Source: Micromonospora sonchi (GTDB taxonomy: Bacteria > Actinomycetota > Actinomycetes > Mycobacteriales > Micromonosporaceae). Taken from it: a stretch of 64,000 nucleotides of DNA. Below are positions 1-7,245 of the stretch, in pieces (position 1 is the stretch's first letter; each line of letters starts with the position of its first letter). The translations under genes and the position numbers were made by a program. The notes below the pieces were generated by a model that saw only the letters and a list, made by a program, of their open reading frames with translations, was not told the DNA's origin and searched no databases. The DNA lies in assembly GCF_014646235.1 (NCBI RefSeq), contig NZ_BMNB01000003.1:62001-126000 (forward strand), read 5' to 3'.

Positions 1-1
1 G

Positions 2-508
2 GCTACCAGCAACCACCCCCCGGATCCGCTACCGGGGCTCGCCGCGCTGATCGGGCTGAGCCTGGCGGCGGCCTTCTTCGCCTGGGTCAGCGCCGGTCCG
101 TTCTGGGTGGCGATCGGGCATGCCACCCCGGGCACGGTGGTCGTGACGGGGTGCTCCGGCGGCGGACTGACCCAGCGGTGCCGGGGCATCTTCACCGCGG
201 CGGACGGCACGTTCCGCAGTCACGGGGTACGGGTCAGCGGGGTGCCGGCGCACCGAACAGCGGCCGGGGGGAGTCTGCCGGCCCGGGTGACCGGCCCGGA
301 CGGTGGCATCGCGTACGTCGATCGCGGGTTCGGCGTCCACCTGCGTTGGCTGCTCGGCCTGCTGGCCGTGCTCGGTTGCGGCGTGGGCATCGCGCGGTGG
401 ACCGGCGCGACCCGGCTGCCCGAGCCGCGCGCCCGGCGCTGGGCCGTCATCGCCTCGCTCGCCGGCCCACTCATGATCACGATCGGCTTCCTGGCCGCCG
501 CCTGGTAG
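2..508 (+). CDS. Membrane protein of unknown function, 5' end outside window
   Basis: The reading frame is open from the first bases of the window, so the start codon lies upstream; an internal GTG at 107 is probably not the start. The visible part encodes a hydrophobic segment (LAALIGLSLAAAFFAW), a loop of about 90 residues with two cysteines (CSGG, QRC) and a GVRVSGV stretch, then two more hydrophobic segments near the C-terminus. This looks like a small membrane protein with a large extracytoplasmic loop that may carry a disulfide. I do not recognise a family. It converges on rsmI, with a 55-bp intergenic repeat between them. Confidence 0.6.
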   Translation, partial: ATSNHPPDPLPGLAALIGLSLAAAFFAWVSAGPFWVAIGHATPGTVVVTGCSGGGLTQRCRGIFTAADGTFRSHGVRVSGVPAHRTAAGGSLPARVTGPDGGIAYVDRGFGVHLRWLLGLLAVLGCGVGIARWTGATRLPEPRARRWAVIASLAGPLMITIGFLAAAW

Positions 509-540
509 CCGGCTGCCGGCGTTCGGCAACCCCGGCAGCC

Positions 541-595
541 GGTGTTAAAAAGGGGCCCTTCCTCTACCGGAGGCGTTAATAAGGGGCCCTTCCTT
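541..595. repeat. 55-bp intergenic repeat, copy 1
   Basis: The element carries two direct copies of a self-complementary core (AAGGGGCCCTT) separated by about 22 bp, flanked by TTAA. An almost identical 55-bp copy lies inverted at 23934-23988. This copy sits between two convergent genes and its right end touches the rsmI stop codon, so it could work as a bidirectional terminator. It carries no coding capacity. Confidence 0.8.
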
Positions 596-1445
596 ACATC
601 TGATGCACGACGGTGTACACGTCGCGGCGGCGCAGGTTGAGGGCGCTCGCGACGGCGGTGATCGCGTCGCGTCGGCTGAGGCCCGCGGCCTCGCGTTCGG
701 CCACCGCGGCGCGCAGCGCGTCGTCGTCGGGGCGGGTCGCGGGCGCGGCCGGGGCACCGGCCACCACGAGGGTGATCTCGCCGCGCGGGTCGCTCTCGGT
801 GGCCCAGCGTGCCAGTTCGCCGAGGGGTCGGCGCAGCACCTCCTCGTACGTCTTGGTCAGCTCCCGGCAGAGCGCGGCGGGCCGGTCGGCGCCGAACGCG
901 TCGGCCAGGGCGGCCAGGGCGGCGGCGACCCGATGCGGTGCCTCGAAGAGGACCAGGGTCCGCTCCTCGGTGGCCAGCGCCCGCAGCCGGGAGCGGCGTG
1001 CGCCCGACGCGCGTGGCAGGAACCCCTCGAAGCAGAACCGGTCGCAGGGCAGCCCGGACAGGGCCAGGGCCGTCGTGACGGCGCTGGGCCCGGGGGCGGC
1101 GGTGACCGGGACGCCGGCGTCCAGGGCGGCCCGGACCAGCCGGTAGCCGGGGTCGGAGACGCTCGGCATCCCGCCGTCGGTGACCAGGGCGACGAGCTGC
1201 CCGGCGGCGAGCATCTCGACCAGTTCCGGGGTACGCCGCTCCTCGTTGCCCTCGAAGTAGGAGACGATCCGCCCGGGGATCGTCACGTCGAGGTCGCGGG
1301 CGAGCCGGCTCAGCCGCCGGGTGTCCTCGGCGGCGACCACGTCGGCGGCGCCGAGGACGTCGCGCAGCCGGGCGGAGGCGTCAGCGGGATTGCCGAGCGG
1401 AGCGCCCAGCAGCACCAGGCGACCGGAACCGGTCATTTCACCCAC
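594..1445 (-). CDS. rsmI: 16S rRNA (cytidine(1402)-2'-O)-methyltransferase
   Basis: RsmI uses SAM to 2'-O-methylate C1402 in the decoding centre of 16S rRNA. The protein (283 aa, usual length) has the tetrapyrrole-methylase fold with family signatures: LLGAPLGNPADAS near the N-terminus, AAEDTRRLSRL, the glycine-rich LVTDGGMPSVSDPGYRLV and AAPGPSAVTTALALSGLP. The annotated start is GTG with AAGGAG ten bases upstream; an ATG three codons later (1436) is an alternative. It is divergent from the mannosyltransferase gene, a pairing also found in mycobacteria (Rv1003/Rv1002c). The last codon runs into a 55-bp intergenic repeat. Confidence 0.95.
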   Translation of the reverse strand: MGEMTGSGRLVLLGAPLGNPADASARLRDVLGAADVVAAEDTRRLSRLARDLDVTIPGRIVSYFEGNEERRTPELVEMLAAGQLVALVTDGGMPSVSDPGYRLVRAALDAGVPVTAAPGPSAVTTALALSGLPCDRFCFEGFLPRASGARRSRLRALATEERTLVLFEAPHRVAAALAALADAFGADRPAALCRELTKTYEEVLRRPLGELARWATESDPRGEITLVVAGAPAAPATRPDDDALRAAVAEREAAGLSRRDAITAVASALNLRRRDVYTVVHQM

Positions 1446-1517
1446 AGGTCCGCCACTCCTTCATCGACGCTCGTACCGGATTCAAGGACGACGTATCTCG
1501 TTGGCCCCTTTGCAGCC

Positions 1518-1523
1518 TACGAT
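1518..1523 (+). promoter_or_regulatory. -10 element of a leaderless promoter (pmt)
   Basis: TACGAT lies 6 nt before the GTG at 1530, and there is no Shine-Dalgarno sequence. This spacing puts the transcript start at or next to the start codon, as in leaderless actinobacterial genes. It also decides the start, since the frame is open far upstream. Confidence 0.5.
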
Positions 1524-1529
1524 CGCCGA

Positions 1530-3221
1530 GTGACGAGCGCGTCGACAGCACAGAGCGCCAGCCCGGACCAGCCGGATCCGGTGGTCGAGGCGGCCACTGC
1601 CGGCTCCACCGACCCGACGCCGCGTGGCGTACCGGAGATAATCCGGCGCCGGCTGGCCACCGTCGAGGGTCGGGTGGACGGATACTCGTGGCTCGCCACC
1701 CTGGTGGTGGTGGCGATCGCGGCGATTGTCCGCTTCGCCAACCTCAGCCATCCGCCCGGCAAGATGTTCGACGAGATCTACTATGCCCGCGACGCCTGGG
1801 CGCTGATCGACAAGGGCGTGGAGTGGAACTACAAGGACGGCGGTCCGTCGTACGTGGTCCACCCGCCACTGGGCAAGTGGTTGATCGGCTTCGGCGAGTG
1901 GGCCTTCGGCTACTCCGACGCCGAACACGGCATCTCGGTGCCCGGACACCTCTGGACCACCTCGCCGGAGTTCGGCTGGCGCTTCTCGGCCGCGCTCATC
2001 GGCACCCTGTCGGTGCTGCTGCTGGTCCGGATCGGCCGCCGGATGTTCCGCTCGACGGTGCTCGGTTGCGCCGCCGGTCTGCTGCTCGCCCTCGACGGCT
2101 TCCACCTGGTGCTGTCCCGCACCGCACTGCTCGACATCTTCCTGCTCTTCTTCGTGCTGGCCGCGTTCGGCGCACTGGTGCTCGACCGGGACGCGACCCG
2201 CCGACGCTGGGCCCACGCCCTGGCGGCGGGGATCGATCCCACCGCACCGGGGCGCGCCGGTCGCCCCCCGGGCGGGTGGCGGAACTGGCCCTGGTGGCGG
2301 TTTGCGACCGGGGTGCTGCTCGGTTGCGCCTTCGCGGTGAAGTGGAGCGCGCTCTTCTTCGTTCCGGCCTTCGCGCTGCTGATGCTGCTCTGGGACGTCC
2401 GCGCCCGCCGCTCCGCCGGGGTGCCCCGGCCGTGGCGGGCGACCATGCTCGACGGGTTTCCGCAGATGGTGCTCGCCGGCGTGCTGATGCTGGTCACGTA
2501 CGTGGCGACCTGGTCGGGCTGGCTGTTCAGCCAGGAGGGCTACTACCGGCTCGCCGAGCGGTATCCCGGGGCGGGGCTCAGCGACACGCCGGTGATCGGC
2601 CCGCTGTGGAACCTGGTGCAGTACCACCAGGCCGCGCTGGGCTTCCACAGCCAGCTCGACGATCCGCACAAGTACCAGTCGTGGCCGTGGCAGTGGCTGC
2701 TGTTGGGCCGCCCGGTGGCCTTCCACTGGACCGGCGAAGGCAACTGCGGGCAGGCGAGCTGCGCCGAGGAGATCCTGCTGCTCGGCACACCGCTGCTGTG
2801 GTGGTCGTTCCTGGCCGCGCTGGTGGCGCTGGTCTGGCTCGGCCTCGCCCGGCGGGACTGGCGGGCCGGCACCATCCTGCTGCTCGTCGGCGCGGGGTTG
2901 CTGCCGTGGTTCTGGTTCGCCCTCGACGGCCGGACGATGTTCTCCTTCTACGCCGCCCCCGCGCTGCCGTTCCTCGTGTTGGCGGTGGTCTACGTGCTGG
3001 GCGCGATCGCCTCACCGGCCGGCCCGCGCGATACCCGACAAGTGGGCGGTGCCGACGACGAGGCCAGCCGGGACCGCCAGCTGATCGGCGGGGTGATCGT
3101 CGGGGCGTACCTGGTGCTCGTCGTCCTCTGTTTCGCCTACTTCTATCCGATCTTCGTCGGCCAGGCCATTCCGTACGACGAGTGGTCGACACGGATGTGG
3201 TTGGACGGCCGCTGGATCTGA
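1530..3221 (+). CDS. pmt: Polyprenyl-phosphate-mannose:protein mannosyltransferase
   Basis: Membrane glycosyltransferase of the PMT family (GT39). It transfers mannose from polyprenyl-phosphate mannose to Ser/Thr of secreted proteins during Sec export. The 563-aa product has about ten hydrophobic segments. The first extracytoplasmic loop carries the catalytic Asp-Glu pair (residues 81-82 in MFDEIYYARDA), followed by the family motif HPPLGKWLIG. Length and order match mycobacterial Rv1002c. The frame is open from 603, but that part is antisense to rsmI and has no family similarity, so I start at GTG 1530. Three hairpins follow the stop. Confidence 0.93.
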   Translation: MTSASTAQSASPDQPDPVVEAATAGSTDPTPRGVPEIIRRRLATVEGRVDGYSWLATLVVVAIAAIVRFANLSHPPGKMFDEIYYARDAWALIDKGVEWNYKDGGPSYVVHPPLGKWLIGFGEWAFGYSDAEHGISVPGHLWTTSPEFGWRFSAALIGTLSVLLLVRIGRRMFRSTVLGCAAGLLLALDGFHLVLSRTALLDIFLLFFVLAAFGALVLDRDATRRRWAHALAAGIDPTAPGRAGRPPGGWRNWPWWRFATGVLLGCAFAVKWSALFFVPAFALLMLLWDVRARRSAGVPRPWRATMLDGFPQMVLAGVLMLVTYVATWSGWLFSQEGYYRLAERYPGAGLSDTPVIGPLWNLVQYHQAALGFHSQLDDPHKYQSWPWQWLLLGRPVAFHWTGEGNCGQASCAEEILLLGTPLLWWSFLAALVALVWLGLARRDWRAGTILLLVGAGLLPWFWFALDGRTMFSFYAAPALPFLVLAVVYVLGAIASPAGPRDTRQVGGADDEASRDRQLIGGVIVGAYLVLVVLCFAYFYPIFVGQAIPYDEWSTRMWLDGRWI

Positions 3222-3228
3222 CCACGGT

Positions 3229-3258
3229 GACGGCCCCGGGTCGACGCCCGGGGCCGTC
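3229..3258 (+). terminator. Terminator hairpin after pmt
   Basis: A perfect 12-bp stem (GACGGCCCCGGG / CCCGGGGCCGTC) with a 6-nt loop begins 7 nt after the pmt stop. It lacks a strong T-run, as is common in high-GC actinobacteria. Confidence 0.75.
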
Positions 3259-3275
3259 CGTGTGCGAACACGATG

Positions 3276-3306
3276 AAGGGCCCACCCGCCGAGCGCGTGG
3301 GCCCTT
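3276..3306 (+). terminator. Second hairpin after pmt
   Basis: AAGGGCCCAC pairs with GTGGGCCCTT across an 11-nt loop and is followed by TTC. It is the second of three stacked hairpins between pmt and the convergent gene at 3497. Confidence 0.6.
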
Positions 3307-3320
3307 TCGGACACAAAAGG

Positions 3321-3368
3321 GCGCGCCCCGATCGCCTGCCACGGGGGAAGCGGGCGATTGGGGCGCGC
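3321..3368. terminator. Third hairpin, probably serving the opposite-strand gene
   Basis: A 16-bp stem with one wobble (GCGCGCCCCGATCGCC against GGCGATTGGGGCGCGC) and a 16-nt loop. It lies 128 nt beyond the stop of the leftward gene at 3497 and is preceded by AAAA on the plus strand, so it fits termination of leftward transcription. I see nothing else in 3369-3496. Confidence 0.5.
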
Positions 3369-3496
3369 ATCAGCAGCTTAACCACCCATGACCAGCGGCA
3401 CAACGGGCGGCGTGGGTCAGATTTCCGACCAACATCGATCAAGGCGGAGATTGCCGTCGCCGACCACCACCGGGTGACCGGCCACTGACCCTGTGC

Positions 3497-3796
3497 TCAC
3501 TCCTTCTTCGGTCGAGGGGGCAACCAGCCGAAGAATCGTTCCTGCAGCGTGATCGACCCGCGACCCCTCAGGTCCTCGGCGGCGGCCGCCAGGCAGGCCC
3601 CGAGGTAGACGCTGAGCATCGCCCGGTCGGCCCCGTACTCGCTCAGGAGCCGGTCACGTTTGACCTCGCAGGGCCAGTCCGCGCCGCAGGACCCGCACGT
3701 CCAGTCGGGCGACACCGGGGCGTGCTCGCCCGGTGCCGCCGCGGCGCTCCCGTCCCCCTCGGGCACCGTCACACCCGTATGATCCGCATTCGTCAC
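3497..3796 (-). CDS. Small Cys-rich conserved protein
   Basis: A 99-aa protein with a putative metal-binding cluster: WTCGSCGADWPCEVKR supplies three closely spaced cysteines (CxxC-x5-C), and a fourth lies further on in YLGACLAAA. The C-terminus is basic (FFGWLPPRPKKE). The GTG start at 3796 is chosen because GGAGGA stands 4 nt upstream; the frame stays open to 3847 without a ribosome site. I recall this small protein type as conserved in Micromonosporaceae, sometimes annotated without support as a flavin reductase. Function unknown; it is divergent from the DUF4352 gene. Confidence 0.65.
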   Translation of the reverse strand: MTNADHTGVTVPEGDGSAAAAPGEHAPVSPDWTCGSCGADWPCEVKRDRLLSEYGADRAMLSVYLGACLAAAAEDLRGRGSITLQERFFGWLPPRPKKE

Positions 3797-4045
3797 GCTT
3801 CCTCCGCCTCCACCCTGGACGGCGGACGAGCACCCGCCGTCGATCACACATCACCCCCACACCAACCCAGCAGCGTCCGGAGACGCCCCGGCGTTACTCC
3901 GTCGCGCGGTCGGTCACCGCGATCGCCGCGCTTCACCACCAGGAGCATTCGCCACCGCCGATCGGCCTTACGTGGCCGAACCGGGTTGCCGGTACGCGGT
4001 AGCGTCAAGCGGTTCGCGACCGCCATCAGGTGCCCGAGGAGTACG

Positions 4046-4909
4046 GTGAGCCACCCCCAGCCCCCACCGGGGCCGCACGACCCCTACCAGCCGAGTCAGC
4101 CGCCCATCTCGGGTATGCCGTACCCGCAGGGCGCTCCCGAGCAGACGAGCGGCCCCTATCCGCCCAGCGTCCCGTACCCGCCGGGGGGCGGCTACCCGCC
4201 GGGAGGCGGCTACCCGCCGAGCGGTCCGTACCCGCCCGGTGGCCCCGGCGCTCCGCTCGGCCCACCGCAGCCGACCGGCGGCGGCCGGAAGGTGCTGATC
4301 GTGGTGATCGTGGTGGCGGTCGTGGCGCTGCTCTGCTGCGTCGGCGGCATCGCCGCGCTCGTCGTCGGATTGAAGCAGACCGCCGACCAGGTGTCCGAGG
4401 CGCTGCCCACCCCGGCCGCCAGCTACGCTCCGCCGGCGCCGGCGACCAGCGCGCCAGCCCGGAGCACGCCGCCCACCCCGTCCGAAACGACCACGCCGGC
4501 CGACCGCGGCGAGACGTTCAACATGAAGCCCGGCGACACCCTGGTCATCACCGACGACGACGGCACCGTCGAGGTCACCGTGACGAAGTTCCGTACGGTC
4601 ACCAAGGCCTGCCAGTCGTTCGCACCCAAGCCCGAGAAGGGTCGGTACCTGATCGCCGACGTGACGGCGAAGGTGACCAAGGGCACCGGGTCGATCAACC
4701 CGTTCTACTTCGAGTGGGTGGCCGACGACGGCACCACGGTCAACGGGCTGGTCGGCGCGCTCTCCGGCTGCGGAGACCCGCTCGGTTCGGGCAACGAACT
4801 GCGGACCGGCAGCAAGCGTTCCGGCACCGTGGTCTTCGACGTCGCCGACACCAAGGGCACCCTGGAGTACCAGCACCTCTTCGAGACCGCCGGCTCCTGG
4901 AAGCCGTAG
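4046..4909 (+). CDS. Membrane-anchored DUF4352-type protein
   Basis: A 287-aa protein. Residues 1-80 are a Pro/Gly/Tyr-rich low-complexity tail with PPGGGY-type repeats. They are followed by one transmembrane helix (VLIVVIVVAVVALLCCVGGIAALVVG), a Ser/Thr/Pro-rich spacer, and an extracytoplasmic beta-sandwich domain of the DUF4352 kind with two cysteines (TKACQSF, LSGCGDP). The start GTG has GAGGAG at 4 nt. The same Pro-rich tail plus helix layout recurs in the DUF4190 proteins at 39663 and 41200. The extracytoplasmic domain suggests a cell-envelope role; no substrate can be named. Confidence 0.75.
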   Translation: MSHPQPPPGPHDPYQPSQPPISGMPYPQGAPEQTSGPYPPSVPYPPGGGYPPGGGYPPSGPYPPGGPGAPLGPPQPTGGGRKVLIVVIVVAVVALLCCVGGIAALVVGLKQTADQVSEALPTPAASYAPPAPATSAPARSTPPTPSETTTPADRGETFNMKPGDTLVITDDDGTVEVTVTKFRTVTKACQSFAPKPEKGRYLIADVTAKVTKGTGSINPFYFEWVADDGTTVNGLVGALSGCGDPLGSGNELRTGSKRSGTVVFDVADTKGTLEYQHLFETAGSWKP

Positions 4910-4968
4910 CCGGCACGCCATCGAAGGCAGAGGAGCGGACCGGCGCGTTTGTCCTGATTGGACCTCGC

Positions 4969-4974
4969 TACACT
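4969..4974 (+). promoter_or_regulatory. -10 element of a leaderless promoter (VWA gene)
   Basis: TACACT ends 7 nt before GTG 4982. No Shine-Dalgarno precedes the GTG, and the position supports this start over the TTG at 4958. Confidence 0.5.
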
Positions 4975-4981
4975 CCGCCCG

Positions 4982-6277
4982 GTGATCAACAAGAGATGGT
5001 CGTCAGCCGTCCTGCTGGGGCTGCTGGCGGCAACCACGCTGGCCGGCCCGGTGCCGGCCTCCGCCGACGACGACAGGGCGGAACCTATCGCCGAGCCGCC
5101 TCGCGTCCAGCTGGTACTGGACGTGAGCGGCTCGATGCGGGCCACCGACATCGACGGACGCAGCCGGATATCGGTGGCGCAGCAGGCGTTCGGCGAGGTG
5201 GTGGACGCCCTGCCCGACGAGACCCAGCTGGGCATCCGGGTGCTCGGCGCCACCTACCGGGGCAAGGACAAACAGCAGGGCTGCCTGGACACCCAGCAGA
5301 TCGTGCCGGTCGGCCCGGTGGACCGCGAGGCGGCCAAGGCGGCCGTTGCCACGCTGCGCCCGACCGGGTTCACCCCGGTCGGGCTCGCCCTGCGTGAGGC
5401 CGCCAAGGACCTGGGCACCGGCAGCACCGCCCGGCGAATCGTGCTGATCACCGACGGCGAGGACACCTGCGCCCCGCCGGACCCGTGCCAGGTGGCGCGG
5501 GAACTGGCGGCGCAGGGCACCACGCTGGTGGTGGACACCCTCGGCCTGGCCCCGGACGAGAAGGTACGCAAGCAGCTGCTCTGCATCGCCGCCGCCACCG
5601 GCGGCACGTACACGGCGGCGAACAGCGCCAACGACCTGACCGATCGGCTCAAGCAGTTGGTGGACCGGGCCCGTGACACGTACGCCACGACGCCGGCGAA
5701 GGTCGACGGCACCGAGGCGTGCCCGGACGCGCCGCTGCTCGCACCCGGTGTCTACACCGACCGGGAGAGCTTCTCCGAGCACCGCTGGTACCGGGTGCCG
5801 GTCCGGCCCGGACAGGAGCTGCGCGCCTCGGTCAGCATGGCGCTCGACCGGCCGGTCAACCTGGACTACGGCGTACTGCTGCGGGCCACCGCCGCCGACG
5901 GCCGGGAACTGGTGCGCGGCGTGGACGCGGGCAGCGGCCGTATCGACGTGATCTCGGCCGGTCTGCGCTGGTCGGCCGGGGCCGACGACGAGACGGACGA
6001 GCGCGATGCGGACGCGCCCACTCCCACCGCCCCCGCCGTCACCACCGTCTGCCTGGTGGTCAGCAACATGTTCGCGCCGCAGCCGGGCACCGCCAAGAAC
6101 CCCGGCATGCCGGTCGAACTCACCGTCGACGTGGTCGCCGCGTCACCCACCCCGGATGGCCCGGACCTGGGCCGGGGCTGGGTGCTGCTGCTCCTGCTGA
6201 CCGTGGCCGGCCTGCTCACCGGGCTCGTCGCTGGCTGGCTCACCCGCTGGTGGGTGGCGACCTGGAGGGAGAACTGA
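4982..6277 (+). CDS. Secreted, membrane-anchored von Willebrand factor A protein
   Basis: A 431-aa protein. An N-terminal signal peptide (about residues 1-28) is followed by a VWA domain with an intact MIDAS site: DVSGS at residues 47-51, a threonine in TGFTPVGLAL and an aspartate in LITDGEDTC. After a beta-rich region there is a C-terminal helix (GWVLLLLLTVAGLLTGLVAGW) and a basic cytoplasmic tail. The MIDAS metal site implies protein binding at the cell surface. The next gene starts 2 nt after the stop, so the two are surely co-translated and probably form one complex. Confidence 0.88.
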   Translation: MINKRWSSAVLLGLLAATTLAGPVPASADDDRAEPIAEPPRVQLVLDVSGSMRATDIDGRSRISVAQQAFGEVVDALPDETQLGIRVLGATYRGKDKQQGCLDTQQIVPVGPVDREAAKAAVATLRPTGFTPVGLALREAAKDLGTGSTARRIVLITDGEDTCAPPDPCQVARELAAQGTTLVVDTLGLAPDEKVRKQLLCIAAATGGTYTAANSANDLTDRLKQLVDRARDTYATTPAKVDGTEACPDAPLLAPGVYTDRESFSEHRWYRVPVRPGQELRASVSMALDRPVNLDYGVLLRATAADGRELVRGVDAGSGRIDVISAGLRWSAGADDETDERDADAPTPTAPAVTTVCLVVSNMFAPQPGTAKNPGMPVELTVDVVAASPTPDGPDLGRGWVLLLLLTVAGLLTGLVAGWLTRWWVATWREN

Positions 6278-6279
6278 GG

Positions 6280-7113
6280 ATGCGTACCCACTCGGCAACC
6301 CTGACCGCCCGGCTGGCCGCCGGCCTCGCGCTGGCCCCGGCCGCGCTGCTGGCCGGCGTCGCCCTGGCCCCGGCCGCGGCGCTCGCCGCGCCCACTCCGA
6401 TCCCCTCGCCCGGTGCCGTCACCGTGACCAAGGCCGGCACCTCCTTCCTGAGCGCCACCCCGGTCGCCGCCGGCCAGCCGGTACGGGTCGGCGCGTCGAC
6501 CGGCGAGTACCTCTACTGGTCGTTCCCGGCCGCCGCAGGCGAGACCCACGAGATCAACGCCACGGTCTCCCTCGCCGCGAACCGCAGCGGCCGGTCGACC
6601 TGGGCCGTCGAGGTCTTCGACGGCCTACGTCGCCGGCAGGCGTGCACGGCCGGCGCGCAGACGCCGACCGCCGACGCCTCGGCGAGCACCGTGGCGATCG
6701 GTTGCACCCTGCGCCGGGTCCGGCCCTGGGCCGAACCGTGGTCCGCCGATCCGCTGCCCGGCACGTACTACGTCCGCCTGACGGTGGTCGACGTGCCGGA
6801 GCCCGACCTCGGCCTGCCGATCGACGTGGACCTGCTGATCTCCACCACCGGCGACGCCGACACCTCCCCGGAGGACGGCAAGCTGGAGGCGCCGCTGGTG
6901 CCGCCGGCCAACGCCGGCACGGTGCTCGACGCGGTGCCGACGGCTGCCCCGGAGGACTCCGACGACGACGGCTGGAACCTCGACCTGACCGGCTGGCTGC
7001 CCGAGGCCGGCTCCCGTTGGGTCTGGACCACCGCCGGCGGCATGCTGGCTGCGGTGGCCGGCGTGGTCGGCTTCGCCCTCACCCGCCGGTCCGCCCGGCG
7101 AGTCGTCAGGTGA
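6280..7113 (+). CDS. Secreted membrane-anchored partner of the VWA protein
   Basis: A 277-aa protein with an Ala-rich signal peptide (to about residue 37, ALAAP), an extracytoplasmic domain with two cysteines (QACTAG, IGCTLR), an acidic linker (EDSDDDGWN) and a C-terminal transmembrane helix with a basic stop-transfer sequence. The ATG is 2 nt after the stop of the VWA gene, with GAGGGAG/GAGG within the end of that gene, so translation is coupled. The pair resembles two-gene VWA systems of actinobacteria where both proteins face outward. Function not known. Confidence 0.75.
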   Translation: MRTHSATLTARLAAGLALAPAALLAGVALAPAAALAAPTPIPSPGAVTVTKAGTSFLSATPVAAGQPVRVGASTGEYLYWSFPAAAGETHEINATVSLAANRSGRSTWAVEVFDGLRRRQACTAGAQTPTADASASTVAIGCTLRRVRPWAEPWSADPLPGTYYVRLTVVDVPEPDLGLPIDVDLLISTTGDADTSPEDGKLEAPLVPPANAGTVLDAVPTAAPEDSDDDGWNLDLTGWLPEAGSRWVWTTAGGMLAAVAGVVGFALTRRSARRVVR

Positions 7114-7134
7114 CCCTCCCCACCGGATGAGCCC

Positions 7135-7178
7135 CGCCGGCAGGTCGCGCCCAGGTGCCCGGGAGTGACCTGCCGGCG
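7135..7178 (+). terminator. Terminator of the VWA operon
   Basis: A perfect 12-bp inverted repeat (CGCCGGCAGGTC / GACCTGCCGGCG) with a 20-nt loop, 21 nt after the stop of the upstream gene and before the convergent DUF4132 gene. Confidence 0.65.
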
Positions 7179-7245
7179 GCCCTCGTCGGACAGACCCTGA
7201 TGCGCCGATGCGCGGGTCGGGGTGGCAGGTGGGCCGCTCGATCGG

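Noticed and set aside
603..1529. N-terminal extension of the mannosyltransferase frame (open from 603)
   Set aside because: It is antisense to rsmI, has the biased composition of a shadow frame, and the leaderless -10 supports GTG 1530.
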